64,000 nt of DNA, taken from the NCBI GenBank assembly GCA_047967505.1, contig CM106540.1; one strand, 5' to 3'. The notes under the pieces are model-generated. The model was not told where the DNA came from and did not search any database. It worked only from the letters and a program-made list of their open reading frames with translations. Below, piece after piece: positions 45,601 through 57,629 of the stretch (position 1 is its first letter; every line of letters starts with the position of its first letter). A program made the position numbers and the translations under genes. This DNA comes from Dipteris shenzhenensis (Eukaryota > Polypodiophyta > Polypodiopsida > Gleicheniales).

Positions 45601-47665
45601 TCTAAATCCTTCCTTGACTTGAAGCTCTCTCACAGCTCCTACATCAATGCTTTGGCTTCTATATTCCCCTTTTTAGTTGCTCTATCATCTCACTTTTATT
45701 GATGTTCAATGTGTTTTGCATTTTGTAGAGCCGTTGGTAAAGAGCCTTCTTATCGACTTAGTTATCTTCAAGAATTTTTTTGCATCCCTACTAGCTCTTG
45801 CTTAGCTTTGTCCCCATCCATGGTGTAATTCAATTGCCAGGAATTGTAAAAATCCTAGCAAAATTGCACATTCTCTTTGTCTTCTCCCCCATGGCTACTC
45901 TCTACTAATCTGCATCCTTCCTTGACTTGAAGCTGCCCCATGGCTACTAATCTGCATCCTTCCTTGACTTGAAGCTCTCTCACAGCTCCTACATCAAAGC
46001 TTTGGCTTCTATATTCCCCTTCTTAGTTGCTCTATCCACTTTTATTGATGTTCAATGTGTTTTGCGTTTTGTAGAGCCATTGGTAAAGAGCCTCCTTATT
46101 GGTTTAGTTATTTTCAAGAATTTTTTTCATCTCTACTAACTCTTGCTCAGCTTTGTCCCCATCCATTCTAACATAGGTTGATGCGCTTCTCTGTTTATTC
46201 TCTTCTATGGCTTTCCATTGCAGCCATTTTTTGCCTCGGCTAACTCTCCTACCTACAAGGCTTTTGTTTCTACCTCCTCCACCTTGGATTGTGCACCCTC
46301 CTTGAGCATTCTATCATGATCACTATCCTTTGCTGCATTGGTGGCTTTAATATGTAGAACATTCATCGTGCTATCATATTGATCAAAAAATGATTTAAGC
46401 AAAGTCTCCATTAGGTGCATAGCAACTTCAATTGACTAAGATGACAATTTGGATTTCTCATCCTTGCAATTCTTCAAGTTAAGATTGTTTTAGTAATTTT
46501 GGGACAATTCCAAGTCCCAAAGTTATAGTACTTTCATGTCATGGTCAAACTTTGGTTCAAGCTTGGCCTATAATTTTTAAGTGTTCTGTGCTTGAACATA
46601 AGTTCAAGCACTAGTGTATAGTTTTCAATAAAGAGGATAAAAAGAGAGGAAAAGAGATGATCAAATTCATCCCAAAATGAAGGAATTGTACCAAAATTAC
46701 TAAAATAGTCTTAGTTAGTCATCACACTCCTAGAGATGGCCTTTGACATGCATCCATTCAATTTCTCTACTACTGCTTCAACATGCTAGAACTTCAAGGT
46801 TTCTCTCATATCAGGATAGTACTTCCTTGTTTGTTCAATATATATATTGGCAAGCTCAAAACCTTGACTCCACCATTTGCACTAATCAGAGCGTTGGGTA
46901 TAAATCTAAAATATCATTTCTCTTCCACGACTTCTCCAAGAATTGTGCTTGTTGTGAATGGCCTCCACCATGAATGCCTATAGTTTTTTTCACTGATGTT
47001 AATGTTTTGAATTCGACAAAAAATTCATCCATAGTTCACATTTACTTCATCCATCAACTTGGTGAAGTTGGAGAGAGAATTCAAATTGGGCTTTTGAATA
47101 TTGTGTGAGGAGATCTCATATATTAACTTTTCAAGATTAGGGGAAGAGTGTGAAGAGCTCTCGCATGCCATAATTTCAAGATTGGGGGAGGAAAGATTGT
47201 GTGAGAAGCTCTTGCACTGTGCAGAGGGGGGGGGAAAGATTATGTGAGATGCTGTTGGACTATGCAAAGATGGAGAAGAGGGATGACATGTTTGGGAGCT
47301 CAGTGTGGTCAAGGGAATCCATGGTGAGAGGGGATAGGAGTTTTAGGAAGAGTGTAGCAGGGAAAGGTCAAAGGTAATGGTGAAGAGAGTCAGAAATGGC
47401 AAATGAGTAATTACGATCTAAACAAAAAAGTGAAGGAAAAATAGTGAAAGGAGTCAGAAATGGTGAATGAAATGGAGTAGTGAAGGCTTAAGTAGAGTGA
47501 AGGCCACTATGGTGGTTAGCTGAGGTAGAACCTAGTGAAGGTCACCATGGTGGTTGGCAAGGAATTGTAAAAATCCTAGCAAAATTGCACATTCTTTTTG
47601 TCTTCTCCACCATGGCTATTCTCTACCCAATCTGCATCCTTCCTTGACTTGAAGGTCTCTCACAG
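39640..47665 (-). repeat. Tandem array of ~1.7-1.9-kb units with 3.9-kb higher-order period
   Basis: A landmark (attgtaaaaatcctagcaaa) recurs at about 39940, 41625, 41934, 43678, 45534, 45843 and 47564. The spacings are 1685, 309, 1744, 1856, 309 and 1721 bp. Two identical-length short units (309 bp) are truncated at the same phrase, so the block short+long+long (41625-45534, 3909 bp) was duplicated as a unit. On the minus strand each long unit carries relics of the same coding sequences: a Ser-rich N-terminal part (ESSSHSSPNLEKLIYEISSH), SLSNFTKLMDEVNV, and a charged helical segment (KDSDHDRMLKEGAQSKVEEA). All copies have stops. I do not recognise the protein. Confidence 0.85.
44213..44430. 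repeat. ~218-bp insert unique to the third long unit
   Basis: At the point where other units read attaggtgcatagcaacttc, this unit has about 218 bp of unrelated, less AT-rich DNA with several CpG, then returns to the array sequence at ttcaattgac. No terminal repeats or target duplication were seen. Confidence 0.7.
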
Positions 47666-47669
47666 TTCC

Positions 47670-49580
47670 TACATGGTAGCCAATCCCTCTTCACTCAGAC
47701 AATCCCAGATAGAGTCAGGGTGGCAAATTCCCTTGTGTTACAATACCCCAGCCAATAGGCCAAAGAAGAGAACCAATAGGTAGCATCCCTAACAGCTCTT
47801 CAATCCTGACTATCCCATGACCTCAGGCTAAAAGAGTGAGAATCAAAATGACCCCGCCTTTGGACATGATTCAAAGAAGGTATCCAACAAGACACATCCT
47901 GGTCTAATCAATAAGAACCTTCATATGTCCAACAGTAACTTGAAGAAATGTCATAACTCACAATCACTCGAGATCAAATTCAAATAGAAACCAAACAGGA
48001 ATCTATTCACCAAGATTCGAGAAAGGGAAATCCAATTGTCTTAGTTAAGTCTAGTTTAAGATGTAACAAAGGCTTAGGCATCCTCAATGTATCATATATC
48101 TTAAAATCTTTAAGATTTATGGAACAAAAGTACATGTTATATAATTTGAAAAAACCAATCAAATTATAAATGCCACTTACTTACAAATCAAAAAAAAATC
48201 AACCAAAACTTGGTCAATCTAATAACAAGAAAGCTTACAACACAAATCATACAAAATTGGGAAATATCTTGAACTAAGAGTGGTTTAAAGCCAAAAATAA
48301 TTGGGTGTCAGTCAAAACTGAGGATTTCAACCTCTTCATCGCTTCTCAATAACTGTGAAGCGGTACAAAGACTCTAAAACAAGCTATCTACATTTAGAAC
48401 AACATGAGTCTTCTACAATATATTTCTTGTACTGAGGGGTTTAATAGTAGTGAAGAGCTGAAAAGAGCTGAAATCCACCAAGGAATCCATCTCTCATAAC
48501 AGTTCATGAGGTCTACGAGGAATAAACTTCAATGTAGCCTCGTCCTCCATCTCGATAGAATAGTAATCCAGCCTAGATGTCTCATTACTTTGATGTCCTT
48601 CCATGGCTGGAGAATATCTCACACGGGAGAGGGACTAGAAGAAAAACAACTGTATCTAAACATGTACTCTTCACATGAGCAAGAGAGAATCTGGTGCTAC
48701 ATGGAATCAAGGAAGGAGGTGGGTAGAGGACAATAAGAAAGCTAGCAGAATCTGATGGGCTGATTTTAGATGGAAAGAAGGTGGGAAATTTGCCTTCATG
48801 CGTTGAAGTGCTGAAGTGTGAGAGAGAGAGAGGAATCCTAGGTATATAAATAGCTAGGAAGGGCCATCAAAAGCTAGGCAAATTTAGGATGGGTGCTTGA
48901 TTTAGAGTAAGTGCTTTCTTTGCTAGAGAAAGAAAAAAAAGCAACCTGATTTTTTGACCAAAAAAAGGTCTCGCTTTTAATAGATCTAGTCCCGCTTTTC
49001 TCCAACTAGCCAAAAATAGCAAAAACATGCTAAAATCAGGCCATACACTCCTTCCCAAAGCCAAGCGCCTGCCCCAATCATATTGCCCCTATCTTTGATG
49101 CCTGAGTCTCCTAGACAAGCCCTCTCTGGGCTTATGAACACCCTCTCTTTCCTCCTACTTCTCAACTGCAGCTAGTTCTCTAGGGTAGGTATCTCATCCT
49201 TGAGAACTTAGGGCAAATTCTTTCCCTAACCAGCCCACTCTTCCAATAGAGCCAGTCGTATCAACAGACTAGCATGATAAATTCAAGGCAGAAGCGAACC
49301 ATCTTAATCTCTCTTGCTAAAATTGTCAAGTCTTCTCATCGCCTACCCTTCTCTTAGGGAATCACGATTTCCAAGCATGTAGCGATTGAGAGAAAGCACA
49401 CAGCTTATGGACCTCTATTTCTTCCAAAACTCTCCCAATCATGAGTGCGCATCATCAACCAATGATTCAGCCCATACATGAGCAAAAATTCAGATTTGCA
49501 AGAGCTTTTGCTCAATCTCAAAAAGCATACCTAGAAGACACCTATCTTGCATACCTCGTGTTGAATTCAATTGTGATAGG
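47670..49580. other. No gene recognised; interior of a minus-oriented LTR element
   Basis: The array breaks off at about 47670. The following 1.9 kb has a TATA-like word (gtatataaatagc, about 48842, plus) but no recognisable coding blocks. Its right end is the PBS of a minus-oriented element, so it is probably that element's non-coding or decayed interior. Confidence 0.4.
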
Positions 49581-49583
49581 ATG

Positions 49584-49595
49584 GCTCTGATACCA
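49584..49595 (-). promoter_or_regulatory. Primer-binding site (tRNA-iMet)
   Basis: On the minus strand the sequence is TGGTATCAGAGC, an exact initiator-Met PBS. It stands two bases inside an LTR edge that ends in GTCA. Confidence 0.8.
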
Positions 49596-49597
49596 AA

Positions 49598-50060
49598 TGA
49601 CATGACCCCGCAAGATCTGACTTTATCACTAACCTAGAATCTCATCCTCAATCCAAGAAAAATCATACCACAAGCACCTCGATCCTCTCGACCACCCCCA
49701 AGCACGTGGGCTACAACTCGACTCATCCATAGGCCCGTATCTAACCCAGACGTCCCATACCACCTGAGCCCATCCAAAGGACCTTCGATACACCACCTAT
49801 GATCCGCCATGTAGATGGCAAGAGTCCTGCTGCCACCAAGCCCCATCCATCAGTTGAGAAGCACTCAACTGAACTCCACAATAGCACTAGCCCTCCCTCT
49901 ATATAGAAGGAAACCCATTATAGATAGCACAATGCTATGAATAGTTCCCTCCATATAAAGCAAGCACTATATATGAATCAATCTCTATATATAGCAATCT
50001 TGGCTAAAATTAGCCATCTAGCCTTATGCTATCCCGTAACCCACATTCACCTGCTATTCA
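49598..50060 (-). mobile_element. 5' LTR of a minus-oriented retrotransposon (outer end approximate)
   Basis: The inner edge is fixed by the exact PBS. On the minus strand the sequence contains a TATATA-type promoter word (rc of ctatatatagc, about 49988-49998), followed by about 390 bp to the GGGGTCATGTCA end. The outer end lies somewhere near 50040-50090. Confidence 0.6.
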
Positions 50061-50088
50061 ATCCTAGGTACACCATGCACATGACAAC

Positions 50089-50580
50089 AAGAAAGAGAGG
50101 TCCTTCCAAGCACAAGCAAGCAAGGGATGAGAACAGAGAGCCAACATCTCAGAGGCCTCACATATTGACTCCACAGGTACACAATGACCTTATTGACCTA
50201 GCAATGGTTGCCATACCTCTCTATCAATAGGGTGTTACTGCTGAGGACTTGCAAGCTGAGATTGCAAGATAAGCCAACGAGAATGAGGAATTACGAGCAA
50301 ATGTCCACACACTAGAGACAAAGATCTAGTGATACAAAACCAATTATGGGGACTTAGATGTGGAAGGTGATATTCATTCTTTTGATATTGTGAACTTGAC
50401 CAATCTAGATAGCCAGGGTGTAGGACCTAGCACTCATGGTACTTCTGATGTGGACCCTAGCACATTTATCTATTCATATGTTTTTTACACGAACCTATTA
50501 TATGAGACATTCTATTGTGAACATATCTATTGGGATTCTGGAATGCAATTTTGTAAAGATGATCTTGAAATATATTGACT
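50089..50580 (+). pseudogene. Unidentified open stretch with coiled-coil-like segment
   Basis: From ATG 50089 the frame reads TTRKRGPSKHKQARDENREP, then a hydrophobic LIDLAMVAI stretch and a stop. It continues in phase with a heptad-like AEDLQAEIAR..NENEELRANVHTLE. A second open part follows at 50360-50578. A basic N-terminus plus coiled coil is common in plant gypsy Gag leaders, but no Gag domain follows. Function unknown. Confidence 0.35.
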
Positions 50581-50589
50581 CTTTTCCAA

Positions 50590-51280
50590 GTTCCGTATGC
50601 AATGCAATTTTTTAATCTTGGTGTATGTGTGAAACTATCAATAAAGTAAATGAGGTAAATGTCTCAAGATTTTACAGTCCTTAATCCTAAGAAGAAATAT
50701 ATCATGTTTTATATATTCTCTTAAAAATGTTTTAATCTTTCACTTCTTTGTGCTCCTTTTTCCTCTCTTGCTTGCAATTGCTTTGTCTTTTCCCTTGCTT
50801 GTGTCCTCCTTCTCTTCTTCTTGCTTCGTAGGCCCTTGCATTTAACACCATTGTGGATTGTTTGGGTAATATTTCCACCTTAGAAGAAACATTTGGATTC
50901 TTTGAAAGATTCCATACAAAAAAGGACCCTTTTTTAAGGAATTAGAGAAGTTCTTTACACATGAGTAAAGGAATTTTAAAAAAGAGAAAAAAAATCCCTA
51001 CCTCTCCAAAAATAAATTAGCAACAAGTATCAAGAAATGACATGATTTTTAGAAGAAAGCAAGTTTAAAAAATCATGAATTTGAATGGGAAATGCCAATT
51101 GTTGGAAGTAAAGATCACAGACTACATTTGAAAATTAAACAAACCATAGAAATGTAGTACATCTTTAGAATTGACTAGTCTTCATCAGTTTCTAGAGCAT
51201 CACTATCATTGGTTACATTGGTACCATTTCTAGATGAAGTGGAAGAAGCATCTTCTTCAGCACTATGAACAATAACATTG
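50590..51280. other. No gene recognised
   Basis: AT-rich sequence without motif or clear repeat. Confidence 0.5.
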
Positions 51281-51289
51281 TCTTCTTCT

Positions 51290-51760
51290 AGATGAAGGCC
51301 ATGACTCTCCAAGTTTTATGTCTAACTCCTGGTGCATCTTTGTTTTGCTCCTCCACAATCCTCACTCTCTTGCAAGCATGGAACTTTTTCCTTGAAAATA
51401 TTCATAATCACCTTTCTAAGATGTCTTGCCTTTGTAAGAGTGAAGTCATAGACAAGTATGTCCATCTCATCAAGACTAAGTGTACTTTTTGCTCCTTTTC
51501 CTTGATCTTCCTTATGCCCCACTTATCATTTCCAAGTTATATTTTCCTTTCAAGGCATCTTCATGATTTGTTTTATACAAATATACTGTGATAGACAATT
51601 TATTGTCTCCATCTTCTTCTTTTTGCAATCCAATGACTTTACCAATCCAAAATGGATGCCCAAGGTTATCATCCTTTGCCAATGTAGCCACAAGAGTAGC
51701 CTCTTTAATCTATTGAGGATCACCGCTCCATATTTCTTTTAGTTGTTCAATTCTGATAGC
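51290..51760 (-). pseudogene. DUF7869-type family C-terminal relic (copy 3)
   Basis: The minus strand encodes EQLKEIWSGDP, then KEATLVATLAKDDNLGHPFW and IGKVIG, then NKLSITVYLYKTNHEDALKG, and after a stop LSLDEMDILVYDFTLTKARH. The 'HPFWIGKVI ... KYNLE' pattern resembles the C-terminal region of the DUF7869-type relics. It is joined at 51760 to a copia LTR piece. Assignment is tentative. Confidence 0.4.
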
Positions 51761-51953
51761 CTAGTTGGCAGTGTGCCAACTCTATCTAAAGCCATCTAGC
51801 CATCAGGCCACACATGGCCCCCATCTGGTGTCCAAACCAGGACCTACTGGATAACTGAGCTACTCAAATGCCTTCTCCTCATATGGGGGGCTTACAAGTA
51901 GAGTTAGCTGGTTCTCGCATAGTTACACGAGAGTGGAGCATTGATATCTAACA
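51760..51953 (-). mobile_element. Copia LTR segment, inverted copy of 30548-30735
   Basis: Read on the minus strand it begins TGTTAGATATCAATGCTCCA at 51953 and parallels the 30548 LTR over about 190 bp, with one small insertion near ggctagatggctttagatag. It abuts a copia RT at 51954, so the stretch from RT to LTR has been deleted. Confidence 0.75.
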
Positions 51954-51959
51954 TGGACT

Positions 51960-52491
51960 TCATGTATCCCAAATCATCAAAATACTTGTCAATTCTATTG
52001 TACCAGCTTCTGGGTGCTTACTTTAAGCCGTAGAGACTCTTCTTTAGATGGCAAACCTTATTCTCTTTTCTTGGTTCAACATAACCTACTAGTTGTTGCA
52101 TGTACACTTCCTCGTCTAGGTAACCATTAAGAAATGCATTCTTGACATTGAGCTGATACACATTCCATCTGTTGAGTGTCACTAGTGATATCAAGAACCA
52201 TATGGAATCCATCTTTGCTAATGGAGCATAAGTCTCATCATATTCCTGACCATATTGCTGTGCAAATCCTAGTCTGGCTTTGTATCTTTGAATACTGCCA
52301 TTAGGATTGTACTTCACTTTGTATACCCATTTGTTTGCTATGGCCTTCTTTCCTAGTGCAAGGTTGCATAATTCCCAAGGATTATTCTTATACAAAGCAT
52401 CCATTTCTTTATTCATAGCAGTTTGCCATTCTGGCATGTCTACTGCATCTTCAAAGTACATTGGCCCTTTTGTAGCCATGATGGTAGTCAT
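51960..52491 (-). pseudogene. Ty1/copia reverse transcriptase (N-terminal half)
   Basis: The minus strand encodes EWQTAMNKEMDALYKNNPWE, AIANKWVYKVKYN, YDETYAPLAKMDSI, QLNVKNAFLNGYLDEEVYM and KKSLYGLKQ-type sequence, then a short run to YFDDLGYMKSM. This is copia RT from the fingers to just past motif A. Catalytic QLNVKNAFLNG corresponds to QMDVKTAFLNG with the first Asp replaced by Asn. It ends at the LTR junction, so the YVDD motif is gone. One in-frame stop falls at about 52016. Confidence 0.85.
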
Positions 52492-52677
52492 AAGAACATA
52501 GTTGGTTGTTTCAACCTGAATTGCTTTGCCTTTCTAAGCATATGTCAATCTGGCTGGTAGTTTGCTTTCCCTAGTAGACCATCTGAGCTGCTGTGGCTCT
52601 GCCTGGGGTGTTGCTTGCGATTCTTGCTCTTCTTCATCAACCTTTTTTGTAGACTCTGAAGTTGATGCTTCCATCTC

Positions 52678-53050
52678 CTATGTATTTGAGGTCTTCCATT
52701 CTGATTCCTCATCGAATATTAGATCTTTGTAAATAATGACTTTGCAGTTGATGGGATCATACAACTTGTATGCTTTGTTTTCTTCACTGTAGCCAACCAT
52801 GATGCATTTGCGTGACTTCGCATCCAATTTCCTGCGATGATCATCATGTATGTGGGCATATGCTATGCAACCAAATATGCGAAGATGCCCAATGTGTGGC
52901 TTGTGTCCAGTGAATGCTTCATAAGGAGTCATACCCTGTATTGGTTCAGTAGGAAGCCGATTAAGCAAATAGTTTGTAGTGGCTATTGCTTCTACCCAAT
53001 ACTGATTTGGAAGATGCTTCTCACTAAGCATTGCTCTAGCACTTATGCAC
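52678..53050 (-). pseudogene. Ty1/copia integrase C-terminal part
   Basis: On the minus strand: AMLSEKHLPNQYWVEAIATT, NRLPTEPIQGMTPYEAFTGH, HLRIFGCIAYAHI, RRKLDAKSRKCIMVGYSE and a final DLIFDEE. This is the copia integrase end and GKGY-like region that precedes RT. It lies upstream of the RT fragment in the same orientation. The N-terminal part is cut off at about 53050, where plus-strand copia sequence begins. Confidence 0.85.
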
Positions 53051-53092
53051 TATTGTCTTGAAATTGAATTCTAGAGAGATTCAAATAGCACC

Positions 53093-53925
53093 TTCATGAG
53101 TTAGCTGAAATATGTTGATAGTCTCCTGAAGAAGTTTCATATGGAAGATTGCAAGATTTCAGCCACTCCCATGGAATAGTAGAGTTTGAAACTTACAAAA
53201 GATTCAAAAAAGCCTACAGTCAATGATAGGTACTACAGGTAGCTCATTGGATCTCTTATATATCTGACTATCACATGGCCATATATTTGTTATGTAGTAA
53301 GTTCACTTGCACAGTTTATGGCAAATTCAAAACACAGTCTCACCACAATGCAGCCAAAAGAGTGTTGAGATACATCAGAGGTACAAGAAAGTTTGGGATA
53401 GAATATAGAGGAAGTCATCCAAGGTTGCATGGATACTATCACAGTGACTATGCCAGAGATCATGAGACCAAGGGATTGACACAAGGATATGCATTTTTCC
53501 TTGGTCAAGGTGCTATATCATGGTTGTTAAACAAACAACCAAGTGTTTCTTTGTCTTCGACTAAAGCAAAATATAGAGCACTCACTACAGGTGCATATGA
53601 GGCTATATGGCTCACAAGATGATTGTTAGAAATAGATTATTTTGATGAATCAAAGCCAACAACAATATACTTGTGATAATCAGTCGGCTCAAGCATTGGC
53701 CAAGAATCTAGTATATTACATAATGACAAAGCACATTGATGTCAGAGAGCACTTCATCTAAGAAAGAGTGTTACTTAATGACATCATACTACAGCATTAT
53801 GATAGCAAAGAGAATGTTGTAGACATCTTTACCAAACCACTCGGTAAAGAGCTTTTTGAGAAACACCAACAAGCTCTTCATTTGATGCAGAGGAAGGACA
53901 TTCCCATTAAAGGGGTGTGATGGAA
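53093..53925 (+). pseudogene. Ty1/copia RT C-terminus and RNase H
   Basis: The plus strand encodes FHMEDCKISATPME, YYR.LIGSLIYLTITWP, AAKRVLRYIRGTRKFGIEYR, SWLLNKQPSVSLSSTKAKYR, DNQSAQALAKNLVYY, KHIDVREHFI and ENVVDIFTKPLGKELFE, in order. This is the end of copia Pol. Two frameshifts (about 53350 and 53640) and several stops break it. A polypurine tract and LTR follow. The neighbouring copia at 51.9-53.05 kb runs the other way and carries a different LTR, so these are two elements. Confidence 0.85.
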
Positions 53926-54000
53926 TGTAATGCTCAATCCTTCTTTGATTCCCTAGAATCATCATTTTGAGGGAAGGCCTACTTCATGATGTTGATCTTG

Positions 54001-54270
54001 AGGGAAGGTGTTGAGAGCCAAGCTCAACATCATGTGATTACATGTGCATAGCACTAACACATATAGAGTGCTATAAAGGAAAGGGTTAGATGCCCTAACC
54101 CTAACGCTAAATGGATTTGTATATAGTCTACATTTTCAACTAAATCTAGTGTATAGTTAGTCATTTGTGGTGTGCTCTGTATATGTGCCCTCTCTCCTCA
54201 TCTCCACTCTTCTCCTCTCCCCTCTTCATATTTTTTCAATAGAGTCATCTTTCTATTAATCCAATATTCA
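54001..54270 (+). mobile_element. Copia polypurine tract and 3' LTR start
   Basis: AGGGAAGG (54001-54008) is followed by TGTTGAGAGCC at 54009. The LTR contains CCCTAACCC words, a tgtatatag stretch and a C/T-rich tail, and may end near 54270. The same layout is seen at 1948. The distal end and target duplication were not resolved. Confidence 0.65.
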
Positions 54271-54279
54271 TAGAGTCTA

Positions 54280-55630
54280 TATTTAAAAGTCGATGCCTAA
54301 ATCTATTAAGAATTTATAGGAGCAACATTAAGATGAGAAGACAACATTAACCTATTTAGAATCTATAGGAGAAACATTAAGTTATTCAAAATCAACAAAG
54401 GAAGAGAAGTCTCCAAAAAGTCATCATGAAGTCATAAATACCCCATAGAGAAGCTAGTATATAGTAAAAACTATTACAAAAACCTCATCAAAGAAGTATT
54501 GCTTGGAGGTGCCAATGTCATTTCTTCCTTACAAATGAGCATGCCAAAAATTGATATTGCAAATCTGATGGAGAATGCGTCAACTCAGTTGGCACCATCA
54601 TAACATGAAGTTAGAGCATTTCAATCATGCTATGGAAGCCATACTTCAATTCCACCACATAGTTGTTATCCATGTCCCTCAATATAGATTAACAATATTT
54701 AAACTTTGTGTTTCCAGTTCTTAAAAAACTAGAATTTCCAATCCTCAATAATATGTGGGCATTCCAATTAAAGGAAAATATGCAGGGGAATCTTAGGGGA
54801 GAATCATTAACCAAAAAATTATAAGGAGATTCCTTCCATCTCAACTTTCTCTATTGATCAATCAATGGTAAGCAAAAATTTATGATCAATCAATGTCATG
54901 AAAAAATCAATCCTAATTGATTTTTAAAAGGGCATCCCCTTATTAATGAAATCCTTCCAAAAGGCTTAAGGACCTACAACATACATCGAAAATGTCATTT
55001 TCCTTGTGGTCTCTTTTCCAAAATGCAATAAATCAAAAAAGAAAGCAAATTTTTCTTTAATAACTAGTGTTAATACATTAATTTTAATCCAAGGAATTTA
55101 TTATTACTTTATCAAATTGCAAAAATGTTTCATAGAAAATTGGCAACTGGTCTAATAATCTCACTCCTATAAATGATAGACCTATCGTTGCCACTTAAAT
55201 ATACCAAAGGTCTTGAAAACTCCAAGCCTACATTCTTTAGTATTAGAATCACAAAGATTCATGGAGCATTTTATCACAATATTGCCAGATATCTTTGTGC
55301 ATCCTAGCACATGATGTGTGTGTGTGTGTGTGTGTCTAAAAAAAGAAACCTATAAATAGCACGGCACACGAAGCTCAGATAAAGGTGGAAAAAACTTTTT
55401 TCATATTGTAATATGGATATATGAGTACAACTGGTAAAACGAAGTCGAATCCATCTGGTAGTCTAGGTTCCGAGGTCCGGGTCCACTTACCTACCACCAT
55501 CTAGAAAAAACTAGTTGTTAGAACAACGGAGTTTTAAATGGGTAGATAGGTAATGCCTATACACCCCGGCTTGTTATTGTTTTACCTAGGAAAGATAGAC
55601 CCATCCAGACTCGTATTAGAAAAATGAAAA
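54280..55630. other. AT-rich DNA, TATA-like box at about 55350
   Basis: A TG microsatellite (about 55313-55334) is followed by the strong TATA-like word cctataaatag (about 55349-55359). The next 150 bp have an unusual density of CpG. This could be an LTR promoter. No coding region recognised. Confidence 0.45.
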
Positions 55631-55659
55631 TGCTAGGGGGATATTATAAAGTGTTGGAG

Positions 55660-56830
55660 GCAAAAGTGTTGGCCTACCATATAGGAGGCATGATGAATGG
55701 TAGTAATCTATAAGCCAAATTACCTAGCCTTCCATATAAGAGGCATAGACCAACATACGAAGGGACTTTTTCAACACCGGATAGTGCTCTAGTATTTCAT
55801 GGAAAATGTATACCATAAGCTAGCCTTTTTAAGTAAAAAATACGCAATTCATCTAGAACTCCAATATCATATTACATTGTGTTATAGCTAAGTGAATAGT
55901 TCAGGTAGAGGATGTTCTCATATTCTATATATAAGATTATTATATTCTTAAAAAAACCTAGCCTACCATCAAGGAGGCATGATAGATTATTAAGCCTTCC
56001 ATGTAGGAGGCATCTAGCTCATACAATTAAGCAAAGACTTAGCCTTCCATGTCGAAGGCTGCAACATTAGCTATAGCCAGAGAAAGACAATAGAAGGAAA
56101 GCACCCCTATTAACACACAATCATCTAGCCTTCTATAGAGGAGGCATGAAACAATCAATTGTGTCAAATTAAGAAAAGACTTAGCCTTCCATGGAGGTGG
56201 CAACATTAACTTTTAGCAAACAAAAAGAGGAAAAATCAAAAGAACAAATGTAATGCAAGACATTCATCTAGCCTTCCATAGAGGAGGCATGAACCGATTG
56301 ATTATGTCATTATGTTAGGAACTTATCAAATCACAATTAGGTATCTAGACAGGCTGCCCATGCAACTAGCCCCTTATGCAAATCCAACAAGAGGAATGAT
56401 AGCTTATTAAGCCTTCCATGTAGGAGGCTTCTAGCTCATAAAATTAAGCAAAAACCAAGCCTTCCATGGCAGAGGCAGCATTAGCTGTAGCCAAAGAAAG
56501 GCAATAGAAGGAAAAAACCCCATTAAAACACAATCATCTAGCCTTCCATAAAGGAGGCATGAAATGATCAATTGTGTCAAATTCAGCAAAGAACTAGCCT
56601 TCCATGGAGGAGGCAACATTAGCTTTTAGCATACAAAAAGGAGGACCATAAAAGAAAAAATGTATTAAAAGACATTCATCTAGTGTTCCATATAGGAGGC
56701 ATGAACCAATTGACTATGTCACTATGTTAGGAACTCATTAAAATATCAAATCATAGTCTGGTATCTACACAAGCCGCACATGCAAACTTGTCCCTTATGT
56801 AAATCCAAGAAGAGTTTTTTTAATTAAAAA
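55660..56830. repeat. Array of imperfect palindromes (GCCTTCCATGGAGGAGGC type) in a tandem duplication
   Basis: About 13 copies of an 18-base word close to GCCTTCCATRNAGGAGGC, itself an imperfect inverted repeat, are spread over 1.2 kb. Ten of them lie in two tandem copies of a segment of about 0.42 kb (about 55973-56395 and 56396-56820). The rest lie upstream. Between palindromes the sequence is AT-rich and alternates two contexts (…catgaaccg/aattg… and …caacattagcttttag…). Confidence 0.85.
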
Positions 56831-57600
56831 AAGTGCAAGTTGCCTTGAGGGATGCTACACACTGGGTAGACCAAAAGGGTGTCTTATTAGTCCAAGGAAG
56901 AAACAATCCCAAGTTAGGTCAAAACTATTGGAGTCTTAGTTTCTCAAGGTTTTGGACTTTCGGGGAAGATATGGTCATGTTCTAGCATTTGTATAAGCAT
57001 GATGTATTGTCAATCCCTCTTTGCTAGCTTATTCCAATTTTCTAGCCTCTTCTAATTTTTTATTGATGAAGGCAATAGCGACAGGATCCCAGTTGGCAGA
57101 CATACGGGCCATCTTTCAATATGTATAAGTGCCAGTTGTGTCCTAAACAGAGATGTATAAGTGTCAGTATGAAAGGGCAAGTAGGTGGCATCAACACAGA
57201 CTACTTACTAGTCCTCGAGTATCACTATACGGAAAAATAAGATGAGAAATAACATTATCCATTATCTACAAGGGACAATCATGCCAATGTATCAAAGTAT
57301 TTCTAGCTACCTAATTATGTACTAAAGATATCTCCAAAAGCCCGAATAAATGTATAACAATAGCAATCATGAAGGAAAATACTTTTTGGGGGCGTAGGGA
57401 ATCAACTACCATGAAAGAAAGAAGGTGATGATTAAAGCCTATACACTTATTAAAACCAAGACTAGAGACTCAATCTTATGGAACCCAAATCATACGTTAG
57501 TTAGGGCTTTAACATATCTAGCCAAAAAGACCAAGTACTCTCCAACAATACGCTAGTTAGAGCTTTAGAAGGCCTATCTAATAAGACTAAGTAAGAAAAC
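56831..57600. other. Unassigned
   Basis: No gene or repeat recognised. Phrases containing 'agagatgtataagtg(c/t)cagt' occur twice near 57120-57170. Confidence 0.5.
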
Positions 57601-57629
57601 TAGTGCTATAACTACCATACCTACAAGCC

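Noticed and set aside
55660-56830. CRISPR-like array
   Set aside because: Spacing is irregular, repeats vary, the setting is clearly a eukaryotic nuclear genome, and no cas-like gene is present.
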